Assembly (NCBI GenBank): GCA_002025975.1 | Contig: MWOU01000241.1 | Location: 1 to 33,960, forward strand | Direction: 5' to 3' | Source: Prochlorococcus sp. HOT208_60m_813B04 | GTDB taxonomy: Bacteria > Cyanobacteriota > Cyanobacteriia > PCC-6307 > Cyanobiaceae | Length of the DNA: 33,960 nt | Notes under the pieces: generated by a model | What the model saw: the letters and a program-made list of their open reading frames with translations, nothing else | Told to the model about the DNA's origin: nothing | Databases searched by the model: none | Translations under genes and position numbers: made by a program | Part shown: in pieces, positions 1 to 9,640 of the stretch | Layout: every line of letters begins with the position of its first letter | Position numbering within the stretch: the stretch's first letter is position 1

Positions 1-137
1 TGATCTAAAACCTTTTTTGAAGAGTTTAATTCCCCACCATCACTAAATGAATCAGGAGTTAAATTAATAACTCCCATAATTGAAGTTTTTTGGCGCCAGC
101 CTTTTGGCCATTTATTTTTCTTATTGATAATTTGCAA
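1..137 (-). CDS. folP: Dihydropteroate synthase, N-terminal part (runs off the left edge)
   Basis: Only the first ~45 codons are present. The reverse strand encodes [15 protein letters not shown], the signature near the N-terminus of dihydropteroate synthase, which joins p-aminobenzoate to hydroxymethyl-dihydropterin pyrophosphate in folate synthesis. The frame runs upstream through KGWRQKTSI with no ATG. The first usable start I see is a TTG at 137-135, which overlaps the last codons of tpiA by 17 bases, so translation may be coupled to tpiA. The internal Met of MGVIN is an unlikely start because homologues have residues before this motif. Identity is strong from the motif; the start is tentative. 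Confidence 0.85.
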   Translation of the reverse strand, partial: MQIINKKNKWPKGWRQKTSIMGVINLTPDSFSDGGELNSSKKVLD

Positions 138-846
138 TTCTCGCGAAACTATTCGGATCTAATGAAGCTCCTCCAACTAACACCCCATCTATATCACTCA
201 TTGACATGATTTCGTCAATATTATTAGGTTTAACAGATCCTCCATATTGAATAATTACATCATTAAAACCTATTAATTTCCGAATCAAAGAACATATCTT
301 ATTAGCGTCTTCAGCCTCACATGTTTTACCAGTGCCAATAGCCCATATTGGTTCATAGGCAACAATTAAATTTGATGGATCAGTATTTTCTAATCCTTGT
401 TCAACCTGTCTAGTAATAACTCTATCAGCTTCACCTCTCTCTCTTTGTTCTAATGTTTCCCCTACACAAACTATTGGAGTAAGTCCACTAGATTGAGCAA
501 AAACTGCTCTTTTATTAATTTGTTCATCACTTTCACTAAAATATTTCCTTGGTTCACTATGTCCAACGATTGCATATGAGACACCATGTTCAAGAAGCAT
601 TTTTGGAGATATTTCTGCAGTAAATGCTCCTTGATCTTCCCAATGAATATTTTGACTAGAAATATCTAAATATTCAAAATCAGAATGATCAGAAAAGGTT
701 GAAATAGCTGTAAAAGGCGGAGCAATGACAACTTTACGATCATCTTTAATGTTTTTTATTAAAGGAATAAACTCTTCTAAATAGGATTTAGCTTCAGCAC
801 AAGTCATGTGCATTTTCCAATTACCAGCAATTACAGATTTTCTCAA
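121..846 (-). CDS. tpiA: Triosephosphate isomerase
   Basis: This cytosolic TIM-barrel enzyme interconverts dihydroxyacetone phosphate and glyceraldehyde 3-phosphate in glycolysis, gluconeogenesis and the Calvin cycle. At 241 aa it is full length. Visible motifs: AGNWKM with Asn9 and Lys11, the electrophilic His96 in IVGHSEPR, the catalytic Glu165 in [12 protein letters not shown] followed by the flexible loop, and the phosphate-binding YGGSVKP (201-207) and GVLVGGASL (221-229). All catalytic residues are intact. It is followed on the same strand by folP, whose likely TTG start lies inside the tpiA end. The ATG start matches the family N-terminus. Confidence 0.98.
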   Translation of the reverse strand: MRKSVIAGNWKMHMTCAEAKSYLEEFIPLIKNIKDDRKVVIAPPFTAISTFSDHSDFEYLDISSQNIHWEDQGAFTAEISPKMLLEHGVSYAIVGHSEPRKYFSESDEQINKRAVFAQSSGLTPIVCVGETLEQRERGEADRVITRQVEQGLENTDPSNLIVAYEPIWAIGTGKTCEAEDANKICSLIRKLIGFNDVIIQYGGSVKPNNIDEIMSMSDIDGVLVGGASLDPNSFARIANYQ

Positions 847-898
847 AATACTATCTCCAAGAAAATTATACTAATACAAAGTGAGTTGAATAAGCTAA

Positions 899-1075
899 CT
901 ATTCAAAAATTAATTCATTTTTTAGAAATATTACTTTATCTCCCTTGTTTAACTGCCTTCCTCTCCTAGTCTCAATTACACCATTAACCTTAACAGAACC
1001 AGATTTAATAAAAATTTTTGCTTCGCCACCAGAAGTTACCAAATTTTTCCATTTTAAGAATTGATCCAATTTCAT
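899..1075 (-). CDS. Small S4-domain RNA-binding protein
   Basis: This 58-residue ORF begins MKLDQFLKWKNLVTSGGEAK and continues with KSGSVKVNGVIETRRGRQL. That is a stand-alone S4 RNA-binding fold of the YaaA/RqcP type: helix-turn-helix with the conserved G-x-V-x-V-N-G strand and a basic RRGR patch. Members bind structured RNA; RqcP works in ribosome-associated quality control in Firmicutes, but I cannot claim that role here. It lies 52 bases upstream of tpiA on the same strand and diverges from the ABC exporter at 1134. The ATG start leaves only a weak purine-rich stretch upstream. Family call is good; function is inference. Confidence 0.85.
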   Translation of the reverse strand: MKLDQFLKWKNLVTSGGEAKIFIKSGSVKVNGVIETRRGRQLNKGDKVIFLKNELIFE

Positions 1076-1133
1076 TGTTTTTTATACCCAAAGATATTGA
1101 TAAAGTAGGATAAATAATTAAATATATAATAAC

Positions 1134-2840
1134 TTGAGACTAATACCACCAGTCAGACCATATTCAAATAGGTTTATCAAGGGTTTTATATGCATGCTTA
1201 TTTACGTAGCTTGTTGGCCTTTATTAGCTTATTTAGCTGGAAACTTAATCCCAGCAATTGGGTCAGGTGATCTCTCAAAAGTTCCTAGCATAATAATTAA
1301 GTCTTTATTTGTATTTTTAGTTCAGAAAATTGCTCAATTTGGACAGGATGTATTCATAGCAAAACCATCTTTAGAAATTAGTGAAGTGATGAGAGGAAAT
1401 TTATTTAGTAGAATTCAAAAAATAAAGATGAATTCTGTTGAAAATATTTCAGCCGGGGACATCACATATAGACTAACAGAAGATGCTGACAGGGTAAGCG
1501 AAGTTATTTATAAAACAGCTCAAGATACTATTCCATGCACTTTACAGTTGTTAGCGGTAATAATCTACATGTTTTATTTAGACTGGTCACTAACAGTATC
1601 AACATTCGTTTTAGCACCATTGATTATTCTTTCAATTAACAGTTTTGGAAGAAGAGTTTTGGCAGCATCCGAAAAAAGTCAAGAATCAACAAGTAATTTA
1701 GCAGGTTTAATAGGTGAATCTATAAATGGAATGTCCACGATAAGAGCTTTTGCTGCAGAAAATTGGATTGAGAAAAGATTTTATAAAAGATTAAGTACAA
1801 ATAAAAAAGCAAAATATAAGACATTAAAACTACTTGCATTTCAACATCCAATTGTTGGATTTGTTGAAGCATTTGGAATATTAGCAATATTAGGTTTAGG
1901 AGCAGCAAGAATCAATCTAGGACTTCTAACAAGCGAAGAATTTAGTAGTTTTTTTGCAGCAATATTAATGCTTATTGATCCAATAAGCCATGTGAGTACA
2001 AATTTTAATGACTATAAACAGGCAGAAGCCTCAATAAAAAGGTTGAAAAACATAAATCAAGAACCTGTCGAAGATGATAAAGAAAATTCACGAAGGATAT
2101 CAAATTTTGAAGGCAAAATAAGTTTCAAGAAAGTAAATTTTGCTTACAAAAAAGATAATCAAGTACTTAAAAATATCAATTTAGAAATTAAAAGAGGCCA
2201 AGTCACAGCATTTGTTGGAGCTTCAGGAGCTGGTAAAAGTACAATGTTGGCTTTGATATTAAAGTTTATAACTCCAAATAATGGAGACATTTTTATAGAT
2301 GATAAAAATCTAAAAATTTTAAATACTAAAGATATTCGAAAAAACATTGCATTAGTACAACAACAGCCTTTTTTGTTTTCAGGAACAATTATTGATGTAA
2401 TAAGAATGGGCAGAAATTTCACCAAAGAAGAAGTTATAGAATCAGCAAGAAAAGCAAACGCTCACAACTTCATTCAAAAGCTTCCTGAGGAATATGAAAC
2501 TGAGATAACTGAAAGAGGATCAAATTTATCCGGTGGTCAGATCCAGAGGATAGCAATTGCAAGAGCAATACTTGGGAACCCATCCATTCTTCTTTTAGAT
2601 GAGGCCACTAGTGCGTTAGATGCAGAATCAGAATCTGAAGTCCAAGAAGGTCTTAATAGTGCGATGAAAGATAGAACAGTTATTGTAATTGCTCATAGAT
2701 TAGCCACTACTCAAGAGGCTAATAAAATAGTTGTTTTCGATAAAGGTGAAATTGTTGAAGTTGGGAAACATATTGATTTAATCAATAAACCTGGAATTTA
2801 TAAAGAATTATGTGAAAAACAATTGATTAAAAACTTATAA
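1134..2840 (+). CDS. MsbA-type ABC exporter (fused permease-ATPase half-transporter)
   Basis: A 568-residue half-transporter expected to work as a homodimer in the inner membrane. Residues ~20-310 form the ABC type-1 transmembrane domain with hydrophobic segments near 20-45, 55-70, 135-170, 240-260 and 270-285. Residues ~328-568 are the nucleotide-binding domain: Walker A GASGAGKST (362-370), Q-loop QQQPF (409-413), signature LSGGQ (465-469), Walker B ILLLDE (485-490) and H-loop His521. The family exports lipids, lipopolysaccharide precursors or hydrophobic compounds; the substrate cannot be read from sequence. The start is TTG, the first start codon after an in-frame stop at 1119; the next ATG (codon 21) would cut into the first membrane helix. 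Confidence 0.93.
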   Translation: MRLIPPVRPYSNRFIKGFICMLIYVACWPLLAYLAGNLIPAIGSGDLSKVPSIIIKSLFVFLVQKIAQFGQDVFIAKPSLEISEVMRGNLFSRIQKIKMNSVENISAGDITYRLTEDADRVSEVIYKTAQDTIPCTLQLLAVIIYMFYLDWSLTVSTFVLAPLIILSINSFGRRVLAASEKSQESTSNLAGLIGESINGMSTIRAFAAENWIEKRFYKRLSTNKKAKYKTLKLLAFQHPIVGFVEAFGILAILGLGAARINLGLLTSEEFSSFFAAILMLIDPISHVSTNFNDYKQAEASIKRLKNINQEPVEDDKENSRRISNFEGKISFKKVNFAYKKDNQVLKNINLEIKRGQVTAFVGASGAGKSTMLALILKFITPNNGDIFIDDKNLKILNTKDIRKNIALVQQQPFLFSGTIIDVIRMGRNFTKEEVIESARKANAHNFIQKLPEEYETEITERGSNLSGGQIQRIAIARAILGNPSILLLDEATSALDAESESEVQEGLNSAMKDRTVIVIAHRLATTQEANKIVVFDKGEIVEVGKHIDLINKPGIYKELCEKQLIKNL

Positions 2841-2870
2841 CTCTATTTTATTTATTAAAAAAGCAATTCC

Positions 2871-3089
2871 ATGAGCGAAAACACAAATGATTCTGCAAAT
2901 CCAGTTTTAACCTTTGAAGGCAAAAAATACTTAATAAATGAACTTTCTAATGAGATAAAAGAATCTATAAAAGTATTACAAATAGCGGAGACACAACTTA
3001 AGATGCATCAAGATACTCTCAAATTACTTTCAATTAGTCGAAACTCATTAGTTAATCAATTAAGAGAAAAACTAAAAAACCTAGAATAA
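2871..3089 (+). CDS. Small coiled-coil protein (DUF6447-like)
   Basis: A 72-residue acidic/basic protein. Residues 11-20 (VLTFEGKKYL) form a short strand-like head. Residues ~21-72 are a continuous amphipathic helix with heptad-spaced Leu/Ile (LSNEI, IKVLQIAETQLKM, LKLLSI, LVNQLREKLKNL), so a coiled coil is likely. The layout resembles the DUF6447 proteins of marine cyanobacteria and cyanophages, but I assign this only loosely. It starts 30 bases after the ABC exporter and ends 5 bases before the carB stop on the opposite strand, so the two genes converge closely. No enzymatic motif is visible. Confidence 0.8.
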   Translation: MSENTNDSANPVLTFEGKKYLINELSNEIKESIKVLQIAETQLKMHQDTLKLLSISRNSLVNQLREKLKNLE

Positions 3090-3093
3090 GATT

Positions 3094-6000
3094 TTAATAA
3101 TTATGGATTTCTTGTAGAGAGTAAGTGTTAATTTTATTACTTTGCAAAGCCTTAATCGCCTTAATGGCTGCCTTTGCTCCAGGAATAGTTGTAAACGTTG
3201 GAATATTATATTCTAGAGCAGCACGTCTCAAGTAAGCGTCATCATGAAGAGCATGTGAGCCAATTGGAGTATTAATTATTAATTGAACTAGTCTCGAACG
3301 AATTAGGTCCTCAATATTTGGTCTTCCTTCATGAACTTTTAGCACTTCTTCAACTTTAATTCCTAAGTTCACCAAATACGTAGCAGTACCTTTTGTTGCA
3401 ATTAATTTAAATCCTAAAATCAAAAGTTCTCTAGCAACTTCTTCAAGATTTTTTTTATCTAAATCATTTGTAGACAAAAAAGCTACTCCTTCAGAAGGAA
3501 CGCCATTACCTGCTGCCAATTCCGACTTGGCATAAGCAATTCCAAAATCTTTGGCTAAACCCATTACTTCTCCAGTAGATCTCATTTCAGGGCCAAGTAA
3601 TGTATCGGATCCAGGGAATCTTTTAAAAGGTAAAACGGCCTCTTTTACTGCCTGATATTTTGGAGAAAATTCAATTGTAAAATTAAGATCTTCTAATGTA
3701 AAACCTTGCATTAACTGAGTAGCTAATTTTGCAACTGGTTTACCTATGGCTTTTGAAACAAATGGAACTGTCCGGGATGCTCTTGGATTTGCTTCAAGAA
3801 TAAATAATTTATTTTCTTTATTGTTTGTATTTATTACTGCAAATTGTAAATTAATTAAACCAACAACATTTAATCTTTTTGCAATTAATTTAGTCCAGAT
3901 CCTTACATTTTCTATTGTGGATTTTGAAAGAGAAATGGATGGTAAGCAACAAGCTGAATCTCCTGAATGAATTCCTGCAGGTTCAACATGTTCCATTAGC
4001 CCAGCAATTACAACTGATCCCTCTGAATCGCATAAAGCATCAACATCTATCTCAATTGCATTATTTAAATATTGATCAAGAAGGATTGGATGATCAGGTG
4101 ATACCCTAACTGCTTCAGAGATGTATCTCGATAATTCATTCTCATCTTTAACAATTTCCATTGCCCTTCCACCTAAAACATAAGAAGGTCTTACGACCAA
4201 GGGAAATCCTATATTTTTTGCTACTATTTCTGCTTCATTTTGATTACGTGCAATACCGTTTAAAGGTTGTCTAATATTTAATTCTTCAAGAATTTTTGTA
4301 AATTCCTCTCTATCTTCTGCTAAATCGATAGATATTGGAGAAGTTCCAAGAATTTTTGATCCAGTTCTAACCCCATCATTAGATTTAAGCCATTCAAATA
4401 AAGGTAATGATAATTTCAGTGGAGTTTGACCTCCAAATTGAACGATCAAACCATACGGATTTTCAGCCTCTATTATGTTGAGAACATCCTCCAAAGTTAC
4501 AGGCTCAAAATATAAAATATCGCTAGTGTCATAATCTGTTGATACAGTTTCAGGGTTACTATTAACCATTATTGTTTTATAACCATTTGTAGAAGCTTGA
4601 TATGATGCATGACAACAACAGTAATCAAATTCTATTCCCTGACCAATTCTGTTTGGACCTCCTCCTAAAATCATAATTTTTTTTGATTCACTATTTTCTG
4701 AAATCTCGCTATCAATAATTTGAGAATTAAAATTAATAAAAGATTCTTCGTAAGTTGAATAGTGATAGGGAGTTGAGGATGAGAATTCTGCAGAACAAGT
4801 ATCAACAGTTTTATAAATTGGAATTATATTAAGTTTTTTTCTATATCTTCTTACTTCAAAAAACTCAGAATTAGTTAACTTTGCTATCTGTTGATCTGAA
4901 AAGCCTAATTGTTTAGCATGTAACATCAAATCCCTATCTAGATTATAAAGTTCCTTATCTTTCAGAAATTCATTTTCAAAATTAAAGATATTACGTAATT
5001 TTTGGATAAACCATAAATCTATATTTGTAACTTCTTGAATATAAGAATTAGTTTTCCCAAGCTTCATAGCTTTTTTAATTAGGAGAATTCTCTCAGATGT
5101 AGGGTTTCTTAAACTATTTATAATTTGACTCTCACTTTTAAATTCATCTTGTGAATCACATTCCCACCCAAAAACACCAATCTCTAATGATCTTAATGCT
5201 TTCTGAAATGATTCTTCAAAAGAACGGCCTATTGCCATTGACTCACCAACAGACTTCATGGCAGTGGTTAAAGTATTAGAAGAGCCTTTAAACTTTTCAA
5301 AGGCAAATCTTGGGATCTTAGTAACTACGTAATCAATTGATGGCTCAAAACATGCAGGTGTTTTTTTTGTAATATCATTAATAATCTCATCAAGTGTATA
5401 GCCAACTGATAATAAAGCTGCAATCTTAGCTATTGGGAATCCAGTTGCTTTACTTGCTAAAGCAGAGGATCTACTCACACGAGGGTTCATTTCTATGACA
5501 ATTACTTCTCCATTAGATGGATTTATCGCAAATTGAATATTACTACCTCCTGTTTCAACTCCTACTTCTCTAATAATTTTCAATGACATATCCCTTAATC
5601 TCTGATACTCCTTGTCTGTTAAAGTCTGTGCAGGAGCTACAGTAATTGAATCTCCGGTATGGACACCCATTGGGTCTAAATTTTCAATACTGCACACTAT
5701 TACTACATTATCTGAGGTATCTCTCATTACCTCTAATTCAAACTCTTTCCATCCAATAAGTGATTTTTCAATCAATATTTGATTACTGGGACTTGCCTCT
5801 AAACCTGATTTACACAACTCGAAAAATTCTTCAAGGTTATAGGCAATTCCACCACCTACTCCACCTAATGTAAATGCAGGCCTGATAATGAGAGGATAAG
5901 AACTAATTTTTTTTGATACCTCCATAGCTTCATCCAGATTAGATGCGATACCAGAAGGACAAACATTTACATTTATTTTTTCCATCGATTCTTTAAACAA

Positions 6001-6390
6001 TTTTCTATCTTCAGCTTTATTAATAGCTCTTAAATCAGCACCAATTAATTCAATATTATTTTTCTTTAAAAAATCTGACTCTGATAATTTAACCGCAAGA
6101 TTCAAAGCGGTTTGACCTCCCATAGTGGGAAGAATCGCATCAGGTTTTTCCCTTAAGATGATCTGAGAAACAATTTCAGGAGTCAATGGTTCAATATATG
6201 TTTTGCTTGCGATCTCAGGATCAGTCATTATTGATGCTGGATTTGAATTTATTAAAACAATTTCATAACCAGCATTTCTTAAAGCTTTGCAAGCTTGAGT
6301 ACCAGAGTAATCAAATTCGCATGCTTGTCCTATAACAATCGGTCCCGAACCTAGAATAAGAATTTTTTTTAGATCACCTCTTTGAGGCAT
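3094..6390 (-). CDS. carB: Carbamoyl phosphate synthase large subunit
   Basis: This is the synthetase subunit that makes carbamoyl phosphate from bicarbonate, ATP and glutamine-derived ammonia, feeding arginine and pyrimidine synthesis together with CarA (not in this window). At 1098 aa it is near the family length. The two homologous halves are clear: [20 protein letters not shown] (11-30) opens the first ATP-grasp unit, and [19 protein letters not shown] opens the second near residue 570. [18 protein letters not shown] (first half) and [18 protein letters not shown] (second half) are the metal/ATP-binding segments. The last ~130 residues form the MGS-like allosteric domain that binds UMP/ornithine in other bacteria. 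The gene stands alone on the minus strand between plus-strand genes. Confidence 0.98.
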   Translation of the reverse strand: MPQRGDLKKILILGSGPIVIGQACEFDYSGTQACKALRNAGYEIVLINSNPASIMTDPEIASKTYIEPLTPEIVSQIILREKPDAILPTMGGQTALNLAVKLSESDFLKKNNIELIGADLRAINKAEDRKLFKESMEKINVNVCPSGIASNLDEAMEVSKKISSYPLIIRPAFTLGGVGGGIAYNLEEFFELCKSGLEASPSNQILIEKSLIGWKEFELEVMRDTSDNVVIVCSIENLDPMGVHTGDSITVAPAQTLTDKEYQRLRDMSLKIIREVGVETGGSNIQFAINPSNGEVIVIEMNPRVSRSSALASKATGFPIAKIAALLSVGYTLDEIINDITKKTPACFEPSIDYVVTKIPRFAFEKFKGSSNTLTTAMKSVGESMAIGRSFEESFQKALRSLEIGVFGWECDSQDEFKSESQIINSLRNPTSERILLIKKAMKLGKTNSYIQEVTNIDLWFIQKLRNIFNFENEFLKDKELYNLDRDLMLHAKQLGFSDQQIAKLTNSEFFEVRRYRKKLNIIPIYKTVDTCSAEFSSSTPYHYSTYEESFINFNSQIIDSEISENSESKKIMILGGGPNRIGQGIEFDYCCCHASYQASTNGYKTIMVNSNPETVSTDYDTSDILYFEPVTLEDVLNIIEAENPYGLIVQFGGQTPLKLSLPLFEWLKSNDGVRTGSKILGTSPISIDLAEDREEFTKILEELNIRQPLNGIARNQNEAEIVAKNIGFPLVVRPSYVLGGRAMEIVKDENELSRYISEAVRVSPDHPILLDQYLNNAIEIDVDALCDSEGSVVIAGLMEHVEPAGIHSGDSACCLPSISLSKSTIENVRIWTKLIAKRLNVVGLINLQFAVINTNNKENKLFILEANPRASRTVPFVSKAIGKPVAKLATQLMQGFTLEDLNFTIEFSPKYQAVKEAVLPFKRFPGSDTLLGPEMRSTGEVMGLAKDFGIAYAKSELAAGNGVPSEGVAFLSTNDLDKKNLEEVARELLILGFKLIATKGTATYLVNLGIKVEEVLKVHEGRPNIEDLIRSRLVQLIINTPIGSHALHDDAYLRRAALEYNIPTFTTIPGAKAAIKAIKALQSNKINTYSLQEIHNY

Positions 6391-6498
6391 AATTTAGAAC
6401 CTTTATTTATCACATGCTACTTATAAATCATCAGATGTTAATCAACTTACTTGAAAAGCAACATTTGTTTCTATAGTATTGAAAGAAATTAATAGTTT

Positions 6499-7137
6499 AT
6501 GAGCGAACTTCAGCGACTTAAAAATTTGTTGCCTCCAGAGAATGAAAGTTGGGTATTTGTTGAAGCTGCTGCGGCTATAGACCCACCTTTAATAACACTT
6601 GAGGAAATCGGTCGTGACGAAGTAGAAATTCAAATAGATTTAGAGGAATGGGATAACTTTGCTATTGACCACAGAAATCTATTATTCTGGCACGAGGTTG
6701 GAAAAATTCAAAATGATACAATTCCCAGAGATGGATGGGAAATGGCTGCTCTCGCAATAGGACTTGGAGGGGCTATAGGTGAACTGTGGGTACAAGATGG
6801 TTTACTACTATTACTTGCACTTGGTTTATCAAGTTTTGCAGGCTATAGATTATATTTAAAAAATAATTCTGAAAAAAAACTTCAAGATGCTATTTATGCA
6901 GATGAAAGAGCTATAGATCTTGCATGTAGATTTGGATACAGTATTCCAAATGCTTATAAAAGTCTTGGAGGAGCATTAAAAGAGTTAATTGATAAAACAC
7001 GAAAAAAGAAAAAAAGAAGTTTCTTTGAAGATAGATTAGATGCCTTAAGAAAAAGTGCAGAAAAAGCAAGATCAGAATTATCACAGCAAGAAGGTTCAGA
7101 AAAATCAGTTTCAAGCGAAAATGTTTATGGACAATAA
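6499..7137 (+). CDS. DUF3318 family cyanobacterial protein
   Basis: A 212-residue protein of the DUF3318 family, conserved in cyanobacteria and of unknown function. The N-terminal half contains LLPPENESWVFVEAAAAIDPPLI and LLFWHEVGKIQND. A hydrophobic stretch at ~82-118 (MAALAIGLGGAIGELW, then LLLLLALGLSSFAGYRLYL) could be a membrane hairpin. The C-terminal third is highly basic (KTRKKKKRSFFEDRLDALRK) and ends in a charged, Ser-rich tail. It heads a run of four closely packed genes and overlaps the start of rsfS by 17 bases, so the two are probably co-translated. The HEVGKI segment has no matching second zinc motif, so I do not call a protease. Confidence 0.85.
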   Translation: MSELQRLKNLLPPENESWVFVEAAAAIDPPLITLEEIGRDEVEIQIDLEEWDNFAIDHRNLLFWHEVGKIQNDTIPRDGWEMAALAIGLGGAIGELWVQDGLLLLLALGLSSFAGYRLYLKNNSEKKLQDAIYADERAIDLACRFGYSIPNAYKSLGGALKELIDKTRKKKKRSFFEDRLDALRKSAEKARSELSQQEGSEKSVSSENVYGQ

Positions 7138-7471
7138 AAGTTTGGTTTTAATGGCAGCTAAAGCATGTGATGAAAAAAAGGCAAAAGATATAAAACTGAT
7201 AAAAATTGACAAAGTATCTTTTATAAGTGAATGGATTTTGATTGCAGAAGGGCTATCTGATGTACAAGTCAGATCTATAACCAACTCTGTAGAGGGAGAA
7301 CTTAGGGAGAAGGCTAAAATTGAACCGATACGAAAAGAAGGGGTTAACGAAGCTAAATGGGCTTTACTTGATTATGGTGATTTGATAGTAAATATTTTTC
7401 AACCAGACATAAGAAAATATTATGATCTTGAATCGTTCTGGAGTAACGGAGATAATCTTATATTTCCATAA
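7121..7471 (+). CDS. rsfS: Ribosomal silencing factor RsfS
   Basis: RsfS (Iojap family) binds ribosomal protein uL14 and blocks joining of the 30S and 50S subunits, lowering translation when nutrients are short. From this start it is 116 aa, the usual size. Recognisable segments are LVLMAAKACDEKKAKDI at the N-terminus, DVQVRSITNSVEGEL in the middle, and WALLDYGDLIVNIFQ (80-94) followed by RKYYDLESFW, the family hallmark. Start: ATG at 7121 or 7127 fits the family length; starts further upstream only add a basic, unrelated extension. The gene overlaps the DUF3318 gene end and precedes the CGLD27 gene by 8 bases. Confidence 0.93.
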   Translation: MFMDNKSLVLMAAKACDEKKAKDIKLIKIDKVSFISEWILIAEGLSDVQVRSITNSVEGELREKAKIEPIRKEGVNEAKWALLDYGDLIVNIFQPDIRKYYDLESFWSNGDNLIFP

Positions 7472-7479
7472 TATATTTT

Positions 7480-7974
7480 ATGAACGAATCCAAGTGTCCT
7501 GTCCCTAGAGAGCAACAACCAACTAATGAATTTATAGAATTATCAAAATCTAAAATTTTTTCTTGGCCAAAAACAAAAAAATCACTAATTATTATTTTGA
7601 TAAAATTCTGGGTAGGAGCTTTTGTTCTATTTCTTGTCATTTCTTCAGGAAGCGTATATTTTAAAACATCCCTTTTAAAATATATTCTAATAAGTTTTTT
7701 TAGTAGCTTATCAATACCTCTTTTAATTTCAATAAGGTTATATTTAGGTTGGAATCATATATTTAATAGATTAATATCTGAAAAAGTTGAATACGAGGAA
7801 TCCGGTTGGTATGACGGTCAAGTTTGGGAAAAACCAATAGTTTTGAAAGAAAAAGAATCACTTATTGCCTTAATTGAGGTAAAACCTATCCTAAAAAATT
7901 TAATTCAAATTTTTTCTATTATTTCAGTCTTTGCTTTGTCTGGTATTTTGATTTTTCAATATAAAAATTTCTAA
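7480..7974 (+). CDS. CGLD27 family membrane protein (DUF1230)
   Basis: A 164-residue protein of the CGLD27/DUF1230 family, named for its conservation in the green lineage and diatoms and found in cyanobacteria and plastids. Diagnostic segments: CPVPREQQPTNEF (6-18) at the N-terminus and YEESGWYDGQVWEKP (~105-119) in the C-terminal half. Hydrophobic segments at ~34-58, ~62-84 and ~140-158 suggest a thylakoid or plasma membrane location. Its exact role is unresolved; links to photosynthetic or iron-limited growth have been proposed for the eukaryotic members. Its TAA stop touches the ATG of the asparaginase gene, so the pair is very likely co-transcribed. Confidence 0.9.
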   Translation: MNESKCPVPREQQPTNEFIELSKSKIFSWPKTKKSLIIILIKFWVGAFVLFLVISSGSVYFKTSLLKYILISFFSSLSIPLLISIRLYLGWNHIFNRLISEKVEYEESGWYDGQVWEKPIVLKEKESLIALIEVKPILKNLIQIFSIISVFALSGILIFQYKNF

Positions 7975-8940
7975 ATGAGTTCAAATTTCAAAAACCTCTA
8001 CACTTCTAACAATCCTCCATTACAAGCAACCTTAATGAGAGGATCAAATATTGAGTCTATCCATAAAATTCATGCTGTAATTACAGATAAAAAAGGGAGG
8101 GTATTAATGTGCGCAGGAAATCCAGAATATAAAAGTTTTATAAGGTCAGCACTTAAACCTTTTCAAGCAATACCTTTCGTTAGCAGTGGAGCTGCATCAA
8201 AAATAAATAATGAATCAAAATCAATTGCTTTAGCATGCGGATCACATAGCGGATCAAAACTTCATTCAAGGGAAGCATACAAAATTTTATGGGAATATGA
8301 CATTGATATTAATAATCTTAAATGTCCAAACTCAAAGACAAGTCCATTAGAACATAATTGTTCGGGTAAACATGCTGCTTTTTTAGCTACATGCAAAAAA
8401 ATGAATTGGCCATTAGATAGTTACTTAAAGGGAGATCATCCTCTTCAAATAGAAATATTCAGAATTGTTTCTGAATTACTTGAAATCCCGTCCTCTGAAA
8501 TAAACGCAGAACGTGATGATTGTGGTGCACCCACCCTTTATTTAAAATTATTAGAAATGTCGAGGTTATATTCACTTCTGAGCAGTTCAGAAAATGCTGA
8601 ATTAGAACAAATCAGTAGAGCTATGGCAATAAACCCAATAATGATAAGTGATAAAAACAAATTTGATACAGAAATAATTAAAGCTTCTCATGGGAACGTT
8701 ATAGGTAAAGGAGGAGCTGAGGGAATACAATGTCTATGTAAAGTAAATGAAGGGATAGGTTTAGCTTTAAAAGTAGAAGACGGTTCAAAACGGGCAAAGC
8801 ATGCTGTTAGTCTTCACTTACTAAAACAGTTAGAGTGGATATCAGACTTAAGAATTCAAGACATCGAAGAAAAGGTATTTAATTTTTCTGAAGGGGTGCG
8901 ACTTGAAGTTGAAGGTAAAGTAAAATTCCAAGAATCCTAA
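7975..8940 (+). CDS. ansA: L-asparaginase II / AnsA-type (Rhizobium-type class)
   Basis: Predicted to hydrolyse L-asparagine to aspartate and ammonia in the cytoplasm. The 321-residue sequence matches the Asparaginase_II (PF06089) family rather than E. coli AnsB or the plant-type Ntn hydrolases: RSALKPFQAIP (57-67), CGSHSG (88-93, serine/lysine active-site region), HNCSGKHA (127-134) and DDCGAPT (181-187) are its hallmark blocks. The cysteines in HNCSGKH and DDCG are those that bind zinc in the Rhizobium enzyme. The C-terminal GKGGAEGI segment is also typical. The ATG follows the CGLD27 stop codon with no gap, so its translation probably depends on the upstream gene. Confidence 0.92.
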   Translation: MSSNFKNLYTSNNPPLQATLMRGSNIESIHKIHAVITDKKGRVLMCAGNPEYKSFIRSALKPFQAIPFVSSGAASKINNESKSIALACGSHSGSKLHSREAYKILWEYDIDINNLKCPNSKTSPLEHNCSGKHAAFLATCKKMNWPLDSYLKGDHPLQIEIFRIVSELLEIPSSEINAERDDCGAPTLYLKLLEMSRLYSLLSSSENAELEQISRAMAINPIMISDKNKFDTEIIKASHGNVIGKGGAEGIQCLCKVNEGIGLALKVEDGSKRAKHAVSLHLLKQLEWISDLRIQDIEEKVFNFSEGVRLEVEGKVKFQES

Positions 8941-8984
8941 AAAATAAAAAAAATAACCCTTTCAGATGTATGCTATGTATATGA

Positions 8985-9061
<77 letters not shown>

Positions 9062-9424
9062 TTTAAAAGCATTTTTCAGCCTAATTTTTTAGTATTTGCA
9101 ATAGTCACAGCAAATATAAAATAAAAATTATGAAGTCTTAACTGAAAAGAATTAATTAAAAATTATTTGAGATCTTTTTGAAAAGAGAATTTCAAGTCAA
9201 CTCTAATTATTAGGCCAGTAATGATAAAAAGTATTCCAATGTATGAATTCAAAGATAGGTCCAAAATATTAAATTAATTTTCTAAATAAATTTTAACTCA
9301 CAAATCATATCTATTAGATACGCAAATAAAAAAGAATTAAAAAAAAACTGAATTATAAACTTTAACAGTTTTAATAAGTAATTTAATAAAGTAGTGTAAA
9401 ATTTTTCTAATTTATAAAAATTAT
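9062..9424. other. AT-rich spacer after tRNA-fMet, no clear gene
   Basis: About 360 bases of very AT-rich sequence. I see no convincing SD-led ORF on the plus strand. On the minus strand a 33-codon ORF (9264-9163, TTG start) encodes a single hydrophobic helix followed by a basic tail and is listed separately as a weak candidate. No strong hairpin with a T-tract follows the tRNA. Confidence 0.6.
9163..9264 (-). CDS. Possible 33-aa single-helix membrane peptide (weak)
   Basis: From a TTG start the minus strand reads a 33-codon ORF. It has a short polar head, a hydrophobic stretch SYIGILFIITGLII and a charged tail RVDLKFSFQKDLK. This head-helix-basic-tail layout is that of many picocyanobacterial micro-membrane proteins. 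Against it: no Shine-Dalgarno sequence is visible, the start is TTG, and Ile/Leu/Phe-rich peptides arise by chance in such AT-rich DNA. It is offered only as a candidate to be tested by conservation. Confidence 0.25.
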   Translation of the reverse strand: MDLSLNSYIGILFIITGLIIRVDLKFSFQKDLK

Positions 9425-9577
9425 ATGCAAAATTTACTACAGCGTGATTTAGGTTCAAGCATGTTATCAATAGCTGTAATATTAGGTTGGTTAGGTCTGT
9501 TTTTTGTATTTTTGAGAGTTTTAACTATTTCAATAAAGAGAATCCTTGAAGCGGTTTTCAAAAATCGTAATTATTGA
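9425..9577 (+). CDS. Small single-helix membrane protein, unknown
   Basis: A 50-residue ORF. Residues 1-12 are polar (MQNLLQRDLGSS), residues ~13-35 are a strong transmembrane helix (MLSIAVILGWLGLFFVFLRV), and the C-terminus is basic (KRILEAVFKNRNY). By the positive-inside rule the tail would face the cytoplasm. I do not recognise the family. It precedes the PetP-like gene by 63 bases in the same orientation, which would suit a small membrane-complex subunit, but that is only context. Confidence 0.6.
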   Translation: MQNLLQRDLGSSMLSIAVILGWLGLFFVFLRVLTISIKRILEAVFKNRNY

Positions 9578-9640
9578 AATAAATCAATAATTCTGAATTA
9601 ATCACATAAATCCTTTATCACTAGGTATAATAACCTAAAA

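Noticed and set aside
3746..4109. Plus-strand ORFs inside carB
   Set aside because: They are shadows of the carB reading frame with no start signals or recognisable products.
6661..6780. Zinc protease motif in the DUF3318 protein (HEVGK)
   Set aside because: Only one His-Glu pair and no second His at the right spacing; chance match.
9282..9470. 62-codon minus-strand ORF rich in Leu/Phe/Tyr
   Set aside because: Low-complexity composition and it overlaps the better supported 50-residue plus-strand gene; likely a shadow.
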